Positions 13,460 through 26,402 of a stretch of 64,000 nt of DNA are shown here, in pieces. Source of the DNA: Zygaena filipendulae. Its lineage: Eukaryota > Arthropoda > Insecta > Lepidoptera > Zygaenidae. The notes below the pieces were generated by a model. It was not told the DNA's origin. It ran no database searches and was given only the letters and a program-made list of their open reading frames with translations. The stretch lies in the NCBI GenBank assembly GCA_907165275.2, contig OU015659.1, forward strand, positions 3,328,501 to 3,392,500. Direction: 5' to 3'. The number at the start of each line of letters is the position of its first letter. The stretch's first letter is position 1. A program made the position numbers and the translations under genes.

Positions 13460-13639
13460 TTCAGAATTTTACTATATAATGATTGACAAACGAAAACCTA
13501 AAGAGGTTTGTGTTGTACTATTATCTACACCGATATTATAAACAGGTAACGTTTGTAATTTCGGATGTATGGGTACTTTGAACTACCTACTGAAAAAAAA
13601 ATCGAAAAAAATAATCTCAAATAGGAAGCTACACTAACA

Positions 13640-13705
13640 GTTTTCGCGGGAATAGGTATTTACTGAAATTCACGCGGGTGAAACCGCGGGGGAAACAGCT
13701 ATTTG
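13640..13705 (+). mobile_element. Helitron-like 3' fragment
   Basis: TTCACGCGGGTGAAACCGCGGG then AAACAGCTAT: the hairpin is intact and CTAG is degraded. Confidence 0.5.
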
Positions 13706-14940
13706 GTGTATAGTAACGTTTAGTTTAGTCTTGAAATTTGGTTGAAAGCCTTTGTTGAAATGTTTAACTTACAAACCTGTCCTTAGCTTCGGCCTGCGAC
13801 CCATCCAGCCAAGCACTGAAAATACTATAATGGCGACTAAAATACCTACGTTTTTTCTAAACTTTTCAATTTTCACTTTTTCCACAAAATTTTGTTGGTA
13901 TATTTTCCATTACCTACCTATTGAAAATTTCCTATCTAGATGTGTTAATTCACGTTATAACGGTGTCGATATCGAAATAATTTCAATGAAATTTAACTTA
14001 CCATTTTATTACCTACTTACGTCGATATAAATCTCGATGTTAACGAAATAACAAAACAGATGGTTTCGCGAATACAATTTCATCATTATACGGATGAAAA
14101 GTTAATCGGCAATAATTTTCAAGCTTTTATTTGTACTTAATCTAAACTTTATGTTGCTTATTTTGCAAGAGTGCCTTTGTTCAAAATCAAAAATTATAAC
14201 TAGTCGATGATAGAGATACAGGATGAATTTTTAAGTGACCGTGGATGGTCGGAATTCCGAAACTACCAGGAATACCTAGCGAAAAGTATGGATAGACTGA
14301 TATCATAATACAAAAGGTTTACACTCAGATCTAAAAAGAAATCAATTTTCGTTTTCAGGAATCTATTCTGTTAATTTTTAAAGAAATGGCACCTGTAGGT
14401 AGGTAGGTACTACCTACTAAGTGAAACCTGCCATTACTTTTTTGTATACCGTGATTTAATAGGTTATTACTGTCACTACTTTCACAATTTCATTATTTTT
14501 TGACATCTCTACATGGCCTGTACTAAACAAATATTTTATTAAATTTTAATTTTTATACCTGTTACTAACCACCAGTTTTTGAGTCAAAGTCTAACTATGA
14601 GGAATATTTGAAATAACATCTTTATATTTTATTGTTTTTTATTTACTTATTAAAGTATTTACCTAAACAGTTTCTTTTCCTCTTTCATAATTCTGCAATA
14701 AAAAAAATCCTCATTTATTGCCCACAGAACCACTAATTTGCTACGGGACAGATGTAAAATATATGAAATTATCGACGTCGAGTAAATCTGAGTAAAAACC
14801 TTCAAAACGCAAGCCCGAACATTGAACTTCCTCCGTTGCGAATACCGCAAAGGCGCCATGGTCGGTTGCGCAGTCAGGATTTCCTTTACCGAAAACCAAA
14901 CACCGTGCGGTCTTACGGCGAAATTTGGTAATGTAAGTAG

Positions 14941-15395
14941 TAGGGATGTTTAGAAGCTTTGACTCCGACTCCGGTAAATATAATGTAATATCAATCCCTC
15001 CTCCATGCTCCACCTCCGGTTCCGATTTCGGCTCCGACACCTAGATCGGAGGTTTTAGTCGGAGATTTTTGCATGTCGCGTCCGGGAACTCCTTACTCCC
15101 CATGTTTCTGTCGTCGATTACGCTTTTGTTATAAGCAATATTGATGACGAGTTGTGCCCCGCGGTTTCACCCGTGTTCATTTCAGAGTTCCCGCGGGAAT
15201 TTCGGGATAAAAAGTACTCTATATGTTAATCTGATGTATAAGCTATATTATTGTAAAGTTTCATTTAAATCCATCCAGTACACATGATGACACATTGACA
15301 CATCTCTCTTGTCTCATCTCCGATTCCGGTTCCGACTCCTATTCCGGTTCCGACTCCGAGTTCGGCTCCGATAACCTACCTTCGTAACATCCCTA
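14941..15395. mobile_element. TA-target element with TCCGAC repeats
   Basis: Inverted ends GGGATGTT / AACATCCC with TA on both sides. Both arms contain runs of TCCGACTCCGG and TTCCGATTTCGG type. A Helitron fragment (about 15155-15300) sits in the middle and separates the arms. Confidence 0.6.
15155..15300 (-). mobile_element. Helitron-like element nested in the TCCGAC element
   Basis: TGTGCCCCGCGGTTTCACCCG at the start, GCGGGAATTTCGGGATAAAA, then CATTTAAATCCATCCAG. The distal end is missing. Confidence 0.55.
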
Positions 15396-16861
15396 TACAC
15401 TATACAGTAAGTTTTGCACACGATACGCCGGTATATTGTTATCTAACTATTCTCGTTACGCCTACGAGTATAGATAATAATAGATATGAAAAACAAATGA
15501 TGGTGCTAAAATTATCAGTGTATAAAAACAATTTACAAAAAAAATAGATTTCAAATATTACAAAAACGACAAAAAAACATCGCAATCCCATTCCTGTTTA
15601 TACATTATTGGTTTTTACTATTACGAGTAGTTACAAAAAATCGGCTAAATCTGCTCACAATTTTTTAACCTACATTTTAACCTATATTCAACTCTGTAGC
15701 TGCGAAATAATATCGGCTGTTTCCAAAGTATCTCGATCACTATAGAATGAGTATGCAAAGTTCACGATTACAGTTTTACCTATATTAAAAACCAGTGGTA
15801 GGTATAAAGAGAAGTCTAACCAAATTTCTTGTTCTTCATAAAGTTAAGGTTACAATATTATCATGATTGAATCAAAAATATCCAATCAAGCTAGCAAAGT
15901 TGCTCATTTTGAACATTTAAAAAGGTGTCTCGTTTCTATATCACTTCAGCGAATTAACTCTAGTTGAGCTGCTATAGACAGTGTTTTTAAGATATTGTGA
16001 ATTTGACTTTGATCAAAACATCACAATGTAATAACGCGGTAGCTTTGACTTTCGAAGATCTCGTGGCTCACGAGCCACAAAGCCCTGTTAATCAACTCAT
16101 AGTCTACCAACTCAACATTATGTATTTATTGGCATTAACATTCAACATGACCCCTAAGAGCAAGATATTGCATCGAAAACCAGTTTCGCTCAGCGCGACA
16201 TTGAATTTTAGATTTTGTTTAGCTTTAAAGCCTGCGTCAAATGTCTTTTTTATGGAATATATATCAGTATAGCCTTGTACTCGTGCTTTGAAAACAAAAT
16301 TGACAATTATTATCTAGTTGGTACCTAATTATTTGGTTAAAAATCCCAAATTCACCTCAAACCACCAGATCTAATATACTGAAAATAGGTAGTAGTCACT
16401 TTTTTCTACTTAAACGGCGTAAATGAAAGAATCAACAAAACTTTTACAGGTGAAGGTCGAAGACGAGCCTAAGCAGGAAATGTGTGTGATGCCACACTTG
16501 TGACGTCATATCCTGCCCGGTGCGCGAATTGCATTCCAATTCAAAATATGCGAGGCGTGAATTTTAAATGCTATTTTCGTCAGTATCTTAACTGGAGTTT
16601 TCATATTTTGGTGGTAGTCGAGATAATTTCTGCTAAAAAAATTTTTAAAGTGTAACTTCAAATAAAGAATTAATAAATAAATAAAAATAAATATGTAAAC
16701 TAAAAAACTCCATTTTGGTCATTAATAATGTACCTACATAAATGATAATTGACCCTGACATCTAGCTTTTTTGCTTTGAAGAAAATTCCGCTGCCAAAAT
16801 TAAAGACAACTTTGAGAATTGTAGATTTATTTTACATTAGATTTTAGATATAGATTAAAGG

Positions 16862-17179
16862 TTTATTATAAAGCTGAAGAGTTTGTTTGTTTGGTTGAAC
16901 GCGCTAATCTCAGGAACTACTACTAGTTCGACTTGAAAAATTCTTTTTGTATTGGATAGTCCATTTATAGAGGAAGGCTATAGTTATAAGCTTAACATCG
17001 CGCTAGGAGCCTACGACCGATAAGAGCAGAGCATCAATGAAAAATGTTGCAAAAACGGAAAAATTATTCCTTTTGAGAGCTTCCATTGCATAAACTGCGT
17101 AAATGATTAGCTGTGGAATATATATATTAGTAGGTTTTTTCCTCAAATTAACGCGGGTGAAACCGCAGGGCAGAACTAG
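16862..17179 (+). mobile_element. Helitron-like element, longer subfamily
   Basis: Opens TTATTATAAAGCTGAAGAG and ends with the hairpin CGCGGGTGAAACCGC and CAGAACTAG before T. The interior (GAACGCGCTAATCTCAGGAA, CCATTTATAGAGGAAGGC) differs from the short copies. Confidence 0.55.
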
Positions 17180-20100
17180 TTAATAATATAGACGTGACGT
17201 CCAAACGTTCTCATGCCTGTTGTTATGGGGTACCCAATGACATTCTCTACTACTCGGTATACCTAACTGGAATTGTTCATTCAATTTTTGTCGAATCTTT
17301 TAACTGATAGATAGGTAGTTGGCCCACTCATTTGGTTTTTAGATAGATATATTAAAAACCTGAATGGTCTTACAAATCGGTAGTTACGTGTGACTTTGAA
17401 CCAACAGTTATTAAAGCGCGTGGAAGTAAACTGAAGGCTGTAAACAAGTTACAGGAATAAGTTCGGTATTCATGTTTTGTTCAACAAATTGTATAGACAA
17501 ACACTTCATCGTACAAGTTGGAAACAACTTGGGATAAGATCAATAGATGTATAGCTTGTTCCAGACATAATATTGTCAGAGGTTTGCATTTGAATGGCCA
17601 TAATTTAAGCATTACGCTCGGAGACTTGTTAACGTTCTTTTACTAAAGTTTTTTTTTAAATTATCGCAAACATAATTTCATTAGCATGCAAAAGCAAACC
17701 ATTCTACTTGAGCAGACAAAAAAAAAACTTGTTTTATCTGATGAAAATACGAAGTTGTTTTTTACTTTTTATTCTAAAATTGATTATTTATGGACCAAGA
17801 ATCAAGATGAATGTTATACTTAAAATGTTTAAATAAATACTTTATTATCACTTAATATCTAATAATTTTGTATACTAATCAAAACAAAATAAACCACACT
17901 TTGTAATATTATTTTTCCTTGTGAAATTATGGGGATTTGCGAATTCTAATTTCCTTTTTTAAATTGCTATTTCAAGAAAAAATATCTAAAATTTAAACAA
18001 AAAAAAATTTACTCTGTCTTTTTGCTTTAGCATCTGGTGTGTCATTTAAGATCTTTATTGTGCATTGGCGATACGTTTCTCAGACGCTTCTATTCAAAAG
18101 ATCCCACAATATGACGTGTTCTGTGGTCTAACCATCCAAGTCAGTGACACATACTTATAGGTACGAGCCTATTTGAATTTTAAGTTTTCTTTCATCAATC
18201 TGACATGGCCATTGTCGTGCCTCGGCTTGAATCCTGTAACTGGCTGATGTGCAATGTGCATACAACACCACTTATGACTGCCTTGACGTAGGTACAATAA
18301 GCTGTCACTGTACCTTGATTGAAAATTACCAACTCAATTCGTCCTAAGGCCTCCTAACACCATAACCAAGTAATATGGTATAGGGAGGCATTAAAGCGAC
18401 CACTTTTGTGATTCATTTCATTCACTAGATGGTAGCTCCTCAGGTGATTGTAGTCGGGCACAGTTCAACGCGCTCCATCTCTCGCGGTTTATCGAGGCAC
18501 GTAAAGCTGTAAATAGATCGAATGCAGTAAACTCAGAACGGAATGGTGCTCGCCTGGCACCCGACACGCAGCAATATGCTAAAGGCGCCAAAGCACCGCG
18601 GCAATTCGTTAGAAATTTCACTTTACCGAAATCGATTGGTCTTTTGAAACAGAATAGAAAAACCATCACAAAGTTTGCCAATAACATTTTAAAATCTAAG
18701 GTTAACCCAGTTTTTCCTTAATTATTAATCTTGAGTAAAGAGTAGCTACACTTCTTGAGTAATTTTTTTCTTACTTTGAAAAATACTTAAATGAGAATGC
18801 AGAGACTGTAAATTGTTAATGTAGGTATGAATTCAAAAATAAATTGCTAAGAATTTAAAATTTTATAAGAATGCAGGGAACTAATATTGAATACATTGTC
18901 ATTCAAAAATCTGTCTGCTGCCGTTTAAATGCAATAACCATTATTCACAATAACTGTTTGTTCCAGTTCTCATGGAATCTTTTGCAGAATTTCGCTTCGA
19001 GTTTTAGAGCCTATCTTATCTCACTAAATATCAAAGAGGAATTCTAAATATAATAGTTAGATAATCTTCACCAGATTCTCGTCAGTGCTCAAAATCAGTT
19101 TACTCGCTAATAATGTTTCCTTAGTCGGCGGAAATCCGGATATTCCAAACCCCAAAAGTGGCTTACAATATTCCGAAGTTCAGCGACGCCATATCAAGAG
19201 TGCTCCAGATAAATGGATCACGTTACTTGATTAACCGGTGCGCATCCCTTCCCCTTATCACCCTTGGGAATATTTAAATGGGCCCTGAATATATCACACC
19301 CCTATAGAGGCAAGTGAGCGAGCGAGCAGCGAGCAGACTCGTTTACCTGCGCTTTAGATTGAGAATGTAAATGATGGTATCTTCATTAACCTCCCTCTCT
19401 ACGCTACCATCAAATAGCTGCAGTAAAGCTGCGAAATGAATCCGTATGAAAATGAGATTTTTATTTGTTTTTGTATCAACGAACTCGCACATTGTTACAA
19501 ATTTTTATTTTGCCCTTTGTTTGCGCTAGAGTATTCGTTGCTTACTCGTTTCATATTTATAATTTTCAATATCGAACTAATTAAAGTACCTACAAGCAAT
19601 TCCTTGCACTACATTGTGAGCTAACTCAATTTACTTTAGAATATTTCTATTTCGTTCTATAAGTTCGTATTCGTATCACATGCGAATTGGAGCTACAATT
19701 TGTAACAGACGTGCGATTTCAATCAGCATGGCATTCACGCGCGACGCCATCGCCACCACAACTAGCGCTAATGCGGCGGTGTTATTGAAAATCAGCGTTC
19801 ACGACGACGACATACGACACCATAGTCCGTAACACTGCTATAGTTACACTCTTTCATTCAACACCCACTGATTTATAAACTAACTATAAGAACCTCGTGG
19901 ATTAAAATAACTACTTACACGATTGTTGTAATAAATTAATATGCACTTATATTTTTAGCAACTTAAGCTTTTAAGCTGAGTGTCAATATAATACAGTGCA
20001 TAATCTTCATCGAAATCCCTGCTACTGAACTAAAGTCTAAGCGCACTCAAGATCAAGTGGCAAAAAACTGGAGCAATGAACTGAGAGTCACGTAGAATAC

Positions 20101-21235
20101 TCATCAAGTCGCGAGGCACGTCTTAGCATCCAAACTACCGCTCATTGTCAATATCGGTGAGTTGCTTGAAAACGTTGGTGAAAATCTATATAGACGCAAT
20201 ATTACGCCACAAATATCAGACGCATGATTGCTAGCAATTGTTATAAAACTAACTCAATGAATATTAAACACGACAAACATACGTCGCACCAAACTAGACA
20301 CATGATATCATCTTACTATACGGATAACGATGAACAAATGCAGATACTTGCCTGCAATAAGCATAACAATCGTTTTATGTTGACGATGTTTTAGTATTTT
20401 TCCTCTAATGTTTAACGATTATAACTATTGTCTACGTACTGTCCAAATAAAATTATAGTTGAATGTAAATAGAAACCTTGATAGAAACCAATGAATTGGT
20501 TTTTATTTGCTAAAAGCAGAACTCATAAGAAGTTCGAATACCTAATTAATAAAATAATATAACAGGAATTGTTATTGAGTCGATAACCTCGTGTTAATGG
20601 CAGCGCCGAGTGAACAGTTGAACCTTAGTTGAGCATACACAGCAAAGTGCAAGGCTGCCAAGTGCATCGTTTATAAACCGGAGATGAAAGAGACTGTTTA
20701 TTTGATTTTGTGCCGCTACATGCAGGCATATTAACTAAACTCCGATCGATGACCCGACCTGCCAGATTCAACATGTCTTCAGGTCGTAAATCAGCGATAT
20801 TCTTCACACTACTTTTGACTAAGATTCTTAGAACATCCTACAATTGAATTTACATCCTACTTCTGATTGCTAAATTGTATTGTTCTATCAAAATTCAAAT
20901 GCTTTTAGATAAATCGTCTTCAATGATATCTTCATTGAAGCGTGTTATTAAAACAAATAGAAATGACACTCTAAACTGTCTGTAGCAATCATTAGACAAT
21001 AAATCTTTCATGTACCGTAACAAAAGTTGACGCGTCATGCGTAACATTCGCGAAACATGACGAAAACATAGCTTCGCCCCGTCTGGTTCGGCGATAGCTT
21101 GTATATTTTTGATTTCAATTATATAACTACTACTAGATGTGATTAAATATTGTTTTGAATAATTTAATCTGCTGTAGGTCGAGACAACAGTTGCCTTGAA
21201 ATGATTGTGCGTTATGAATTTTGCATTAAAACAAA
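17180..21235. other. non-coding stretch
   Basis: AT-rich with a GAGCGAGCGAGC patch near 19317 and a modest CG rise at 19730-19830. No exon with recognisable product. The - strand frame 18418-18687 has no family likeness. Confidence 0.45.
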
Positions 21236-21345
21236 ATCATCGTGTGCGGCGGCGCGTCCGAACTCACTGGGCGACCTAGCTCCGCACTGCCAACCGGCGC
21301 TCACAGTGCCGGTTTCGTAATCAGCGCCTCGCCAGCCGCGACCCA
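21236..21345. other. CpG-rich patch
   Basis: Clear local rise in CpG (GTGCGGCGGCGCGTCC, CAACCGGCGCTCACAGTGCC) in AT-rich DNA. No open frame with family likeness. Possible promoter or unrecognised 5' exon. Confidence 0.3.
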
Positions 21346-23004
21346 TCAAACATTGTCAGATTAGGTTTACAGACCATTTGTATTGGATCCGCTACGGTTA
21401 ATGATTCCGGGCATTCCTTTTTCGACTCTTGAGCAACGGCTATGTCGGAACAATTATGTTTTTACCAACATTCAGTCTTTGATGTGCACGCTGACAGTAT
21501 ATCTCTATAAAAACCAACATTGGCAGCGACAATAGTTAAAGATGAGACTTTTAATTATTTTTTTATCAAAACTTTGTTGTTATTTTTATTTTCAAAAGTA
21601 AGCTGCGTATTTAACGTTTGAATAGTTGTTCCTCGAGCTATTATTGCGAAAAGTACCGTCCCCCTTACTATTAACATTTCCCCTATACTCAATTCTTAAC
21701 ACACGAGCGTGCAACGCTCACTCAAAGGTCAGGGTCCAACTAGCAAATATTAATGGCAACTTTACGAATTTGCCATACTTAAAGTCTTGCTTTAATTATT
21801 CCAAATTATATCTATTGACTTTTACAGAAGCCGTTATCTCAAAGCGTATATTATGTCGTAACCCAGTTAGGTTCACCTAATAAAACTTTATTATTTCTTA
21901 TCTATTCAACACCAACAGCGTTTATCATTATGGCTAATATGACTTTAGTTAATTTTCAATTTGTGTCTTCGAACCCTTTCTTACCGTTTATCTTCCTCAT
22001 ATTGGCCCCAGATCTCCACAGAATCTCCGAAATCCTGTCCTCAGACACGGCAAAAACAAAACACACACACTGGAGGCACTCTCATTTATCTTTTATTTAT
22101 TCGTTGACAGCTCACTGTCAAACACAATCAACGAGCCGACAGCAATGATAATTCAAAAGGTGCAGTGGAAACACTTATTTGGTTCTGATAAGCATGGAAA
22201 TACATATATTATTTTTTTTATCACGATGCGATCTACACCTACGCAAACATGTTGCGGCGCGCGTCAACGCGGCGTGACTGCAGTCCAGCCGGTTGACAGT
22301 TCGGTGCTGCTGATAGCGGTGACTGCATGAACTAAAAATTCTCGACAACCTCGATAGATGGTGGTTTATTAACCATAACCGTAATGAATTTGTTGTTATT
22401 ATAACATTTTTTTTTTTAGAAAATAGCAAACTAAATAAGTTCGCTATAAATGTAGGCACTTCATATTTTTATATTTTTATGACAGAAGTATAAAATTATA
22501 ATATTATCTATATTAAATTAACAAAGTTCTGGATTGTGAGGGCAATGAATTTTAATTGCAATATCTGTCATAAAATTACCATTGATAAACATAATATACC
22601 CGTTTCAAATTAATAATTTTCTAACGCTTAACACTCACCTTATTCCGCAATTTGTAAGATCTCCGGATATTATAAACGGGTATTACAATTAAAAATTTCG
22701 AACTTCAATCACCACTTTTCACTCGCCAAAAATTAAATATCTCTAATTTGCCAAGTAAAAATAAATTTTATAAAAAATACAAAAATTCCGCATTGACGGA
22801 AACGCCGGTCAGTGCATTCCGCGAATATCACTAAAAGCACACGGCACCATGTAAAAGGGCATTCATACTGGGATTTCCACGACACAGGGTTTTTAAGTAG
22901 TAATAAATGCACAATACGAGCACTGTTCACGGTGAAAAACGACCGATAACACTATCCATCACCCCATTATCCATTGCGACTTGAAGTTAGCTGCAAACTG
23001 GCAT

Positions 23005-23345
23005 GTCAAAATACGCCATAAACACTGGCCGCACGGCGACGGGGTGCGCCTCGCGCCACCCTAGCTCTCCGTGGCAAATTTGACGAATCTTTCTTAAGTA
23101 CACTTGAGTTTTGATTCAGTGTTTCAAATTTTAAATCACAGATGGTTATTTTTTTCATTCGATACCGGCCGGCGTTGGCCGCGTGCGTGAACGAGCGACT
23201 ATATCTCTTTGAGCTATGGCGTGGGCGGGCGACTTGGCGGGCGCCGGGCGGCACCGCCGCCGGGTCCGGGGGGAGACGCCTGGCCTCATATAAACTCGTA
23301 TTACAATAAGTTAAACCGCCTCCAGCCCCCGCCGACTGCGGTTGC
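23005..23345. other. CpG-rich patch
   Basis: Very CG-rich core (CGGGCGCCGGGCGGCACCGC near 23240), with TATATAAAC-like sequence just after it (CATATAAACTC, 23288) and GATATA on the other side. Resembles a promoter or 5' UTR region, orientation undetermined. The short frames here have no recognisable product. Confidence 0.35.
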
Positions 23346-23879
23346 AGCGCGTCGGAAACTTCCCGACTACACCTTCAAGTAGGCTCTCTAACTCTCGCCA
23401 AGTACAGCTAATTAACAGAACTTCAATGACACTTTTCCATTTGAGAGCTTAGTGCCCTACGTAGTCACTTTGGTGCGGCCTTAAGGGACTATGGGGGTTT
23501 GCCGTGTTTAGCATAAAAAACTAACATGCGTCGTAGAACTCGTAGCATATTTATTTATTTTATTTATTGAGGACTATTAACTATTATTATAACATGTTAC
23601 GTACATACATTACATACATATAAATATTGAAAAAGATTTAAAATGTATCGAGGTAAATAAAGAAATCTTCATAAGCCGCAAACAATTGAAATATTCAAGA
23701 GAAGGAAAATAGAACGTCGTCTTGCATATAACATCCATTTGTTAGCCGGAGGGAAAATGCGCTGAAAGGGAAAACCGCCAAAGGGAGCCTTTTTTAGGGG
23801 CATGGATGAAACCCGACGTGAAGAAAAAGAGAGAGACAATTTTTATTTTTCCGGTTCATATCTTTCTCTACATTTCATT

Positions 23880-24050
23880 ACATCCGCTGTGTGTGGACGC
23901 GAGTGTCGTTGAAGTCGTCCTCTTTCGGGCACGATCGGGCGTCTTCGGGCGTTTCCGGTGTCGTGCTAATCGATACTCGTCGTCGGTCGCATGCTACGCT
24001 CGGCTGTAGTACATACGCTACGTCGCGTCGCGTAGCTCTACTACGCGAGC
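23880..24050. other. CpG-rich patch
   Basis: TCGGGC and CGTCGTCGG repeats, then CTACGTCGCGTCGCGTAG with inverted CTACG/CGTAG. No coding likeness. Confidence 0.3.
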
Positions 24051-24335
24051 CAACAACTTCGTAGTTAACTCTACGTTGCGCGTTGCTCTTACATAAATGT
24101 CATGGTAATATACCGAATGCTTTTTAACTTGGGAAACCAGTCGATTTAAAATGTGCCTGGAAATTGAAATTTCAAACAGAAAAAACTCAACATTTGTTTG
24201 CCAACTGAATATACCCAGAAGCGTCATGTAGCGATATAGAGCATTTAAATCTGAATAAATATAAAATTCAAATAAGTATGGTATATTTTCTGAGCTGTTT
24301 TTGATATTTCTATCCATTTACGAAGTTACTTGACA

Positions 24336-24637
24336 AATTTTTTTTTTAGTCCGTTGTGTATAGTTAAAAATATTGGACACGCGTTTTTTTTACGTAATCA
24401 AAAAATAACGGCGATACATTGAGTTGATATTCTGCGTGACGTCACTAGCCAGTGCAGTTTGTATAGGGGCTTATAGCGGTTAATGACGTCACGAGCCCCC
24501 ACCCTAAACTTAAATGCGCTATATGTATGTATATTTCATTAATTTGAAAAAGCAAAAAATACGTGTCCAATATTTTTTATTGGTCTACAAATCGGACTAA
24601 TTAGAATTTTGATTTTCAAAAGCCGCCAACATACCTA
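24336..24637 (+). mobile_element. TA-target MITE, GGATGTGGACTA family, left end truncated
   Basis: Shares AGTCCGT, GACACGCGTTTTTTTTACGTAA, paired GTGACGTCAC sites and GCAAAAAATACGTGTC with the 13145 copy. The right end reads GCCGCCAACATACCTA. The left end is partly lost. Confidence 0.65.
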
Positions 24638-24856
24638 ATCTAGATATAGAAGGTCGAGGATGCTGAAGCTAAGAACATTACCAAACCCTGAAAAGGTTGA
24701 AGGAGCATTCGAAATTCATCAACATCACTGCGCCAGTGAACGTATGCTGACTGATAAGCCAACTTGAAATTACTTGTCCTCCTACGGATCTCCTTAGCTC
24801 ATTACTGATTTGAGTCTTCTTATGTGGTCAACCAAGGAGACGCAATAGGCGCAACA

Positions 24857-25068
24857 TCCTTACTAATATGATATATATATATATAGATGAGATATTGTAA
24901 ACTCTGTCTGTCTGTTACACTTTCTGGCCTTGACAACTCAACCGAATATTATGAAATTCAGTATACACCTTGTCAGGGGTACAGAGAAGAAGATTACGGC
25001 CCTTTTTATCCTGAAATTCCCGCGGGATCTCCGAAATCACTGCGGGAGAAACCGCGGGGAACAGCTAG
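24857..25068 (+). mobile_element. Helitron-like element, complete
   Basis: TCCTTACTAATATG after A; hairpin TGCGGGAGAAACCGCGG; ends CTAG before T. An (AT) microsatellite follows the start. Confidence 0.75.
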
Positions 25069-25171
25069 TGTCAAATAAAAATTTCTATCACTTTAAGTGT
25101 GGGTTGAGGTAACACGTCACAGGATAATAATAATAATAGTAATAATGCGTGGACATTATCAAACAGCGTCA

Positions 25172-25336
25172 CCTGGGGTGATATTTTTGAATCTTTCGAA
25201 TTAGGTGCCTACTTTTTGCACACGGAATCACAAGATTCGCATGTGAATACTTAGAAAATATTTAAGCATTCGCATGCGAAACTTGCGATTCTGTGAGCGA
25301 AACGTAATTCGAACGATTCAAAAATACGTACCCTGG
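25172..25336. mobile_element. 165-bp fold-back MITE
   Basis: Left ATTTTTGAATCTTTCGAATTA... pairs with right ...TAATTCGAACGATTCAAAAAT. The match continues through CGGAATCACAAGATTCGCAT / GCGAAACTTGCGATTCTG to near the centre, so most of the element is one imperfect hairpin. Ends CC(T/A)GGG. Target duplication unclear. Confidence 0.75.
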
Positions 25337-25561
25337 TCCTAAACTAAGCAATGCTTCTACTATAGGTACGAGACATCTGATATAATATCTACTTATACAC
25401 CTTTTTTTGTAAATAAATACCTACTTATGATACAATACTAAACACTTGTCGGCGTGAGGGTAGTTTTGTTAAAATAACGTTTCCCGCCGACGTGTAGCGG
25501 TCGTTACTTGTTCTTTCCCCCGCTCCACTTCACTGCCCGACTCATCTTTGTTAGAACTTGA

Positions 25562-25737
25562 TATAAATGCGGGTATGCGTTAGCTACGTGTCATTGTTAC
25601 TTTGTCTTCGGTTCAGAACAGTTATAGTGTCGTATCGATCTATGGTGACTATAATATCTAATTACGTGTGCTGTGCCATTTAGTTAATTAAGGTTGTTTC
25701 CAGATATTTGGATATGTCGGGGGCACGAGCAGTGGAG
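25562..25737 (+). promoter_or_regulatory. TATA-containing promoter-like segment with a possible 8-codon first exon
   Basis: TATAAAT (25562-25568), TCATTG about 25 bases later, then an ATG (25714) opening eight codons (MSGARAVE) up to a GTGAGC donor at 25738. No downstream exon was found. An LTR-type promoter is an equal alternative, since TGTCGGCG and CGCCGACG flank the upstream part (25448-25492). Confidence 0.25.
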
Positions 25738-26084
25738 GTGAGCGTTCATGCATTGTAAAGGGGCCCCATTAAACCTACACCTGGGTCGCAAGTCCCAGGC
25801 ACTGCTCCGTCTTCCCTACGAATATCTGGTATGCTGTATTATCTATAAGTATGTTGGTGCGATTGCTTATAATGGTTTCTTGTTCATTCTAAAGATGTGT
25901 CGCTCAGCTAATAGTCTCAGTCATACCTTTGCCTGCCATGCCTGTCTGTTACCCAGTCCGTTATACTATATCGCCATTCAGCTGTTTAGCTATCTGATCT
26001 ATTACTATTGATCTTCTCTCCTATTTTCCTACACACTTATGACTCTGAGTAAACACCGATGTTGAAAACCTACAATATGTTTAC

Positions 26085-26185
26085 CCTGATTCGGGGATCG
26101 AACCCGCGTAGCGCACCTGGCGTAGCAATAAGTTATCTCACCACCAACGGTGCTGCCCGCTCCACTAGACCAAGGATCCACGTCC
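26085..26185 (-). mobile_element. tRNA-derived SINE head, second type
   Basis: The - strand has TGGTCTAGTGG (A box) and GGTTCGATCCC (B box). The segment between them is longer than in a tRNA and does not fold as a tRNA by eye. Confidence 0.55.
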
Positions 26186-26243
26186 TTGATCATAGGCACA
26201 ACTAAGAAAATACGCACACAAGTAACACAAACTTTTATCAATA

Positions 26244-26375
26244 CTAGCTGTTCCCCGCGGTCTCACCCGCGTTAGTTTCGGAGATCCCGCGGGTATTCCG
26301 AGATAAAAGTGGGTACTCACTTCCCCTTATTTTTTTCTGTGCCTATACCTACCCTTGACAACGTGTAAGTAGTAT
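26244..26375 (-). mobile_element. Helitron-like element, truncated
   Basis: CTAGCTGTTCCCCGCGG start in reverse orientation. The distal half is lost. Confidence 0.55.
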
Positions 26376-26402
26376 GCTTAATCCTACTATATTATAATAT
26401 TA

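Noticed and set aside
15997..16272. 91-codon frame on the + strand
   Set aside because: No family likeness and no supporting promoter or splice signals.
18418..18687. 89-codon frame on the - strand
   Set aside because: Does not resemble a known protein. Chance frame in a slightly GC-richer patch.
25448..25740. complete LTR retrotransposon 5' end
   Set aside because: TATA and a TG-like start are suggestive, but no second LTR, primer-binding site or gag/pol frame was found.
26085..26185. functional tRNA gene on the - strand
   Set aside because: Box spacing is too long and stems do not pair. Treated as a SINE head.
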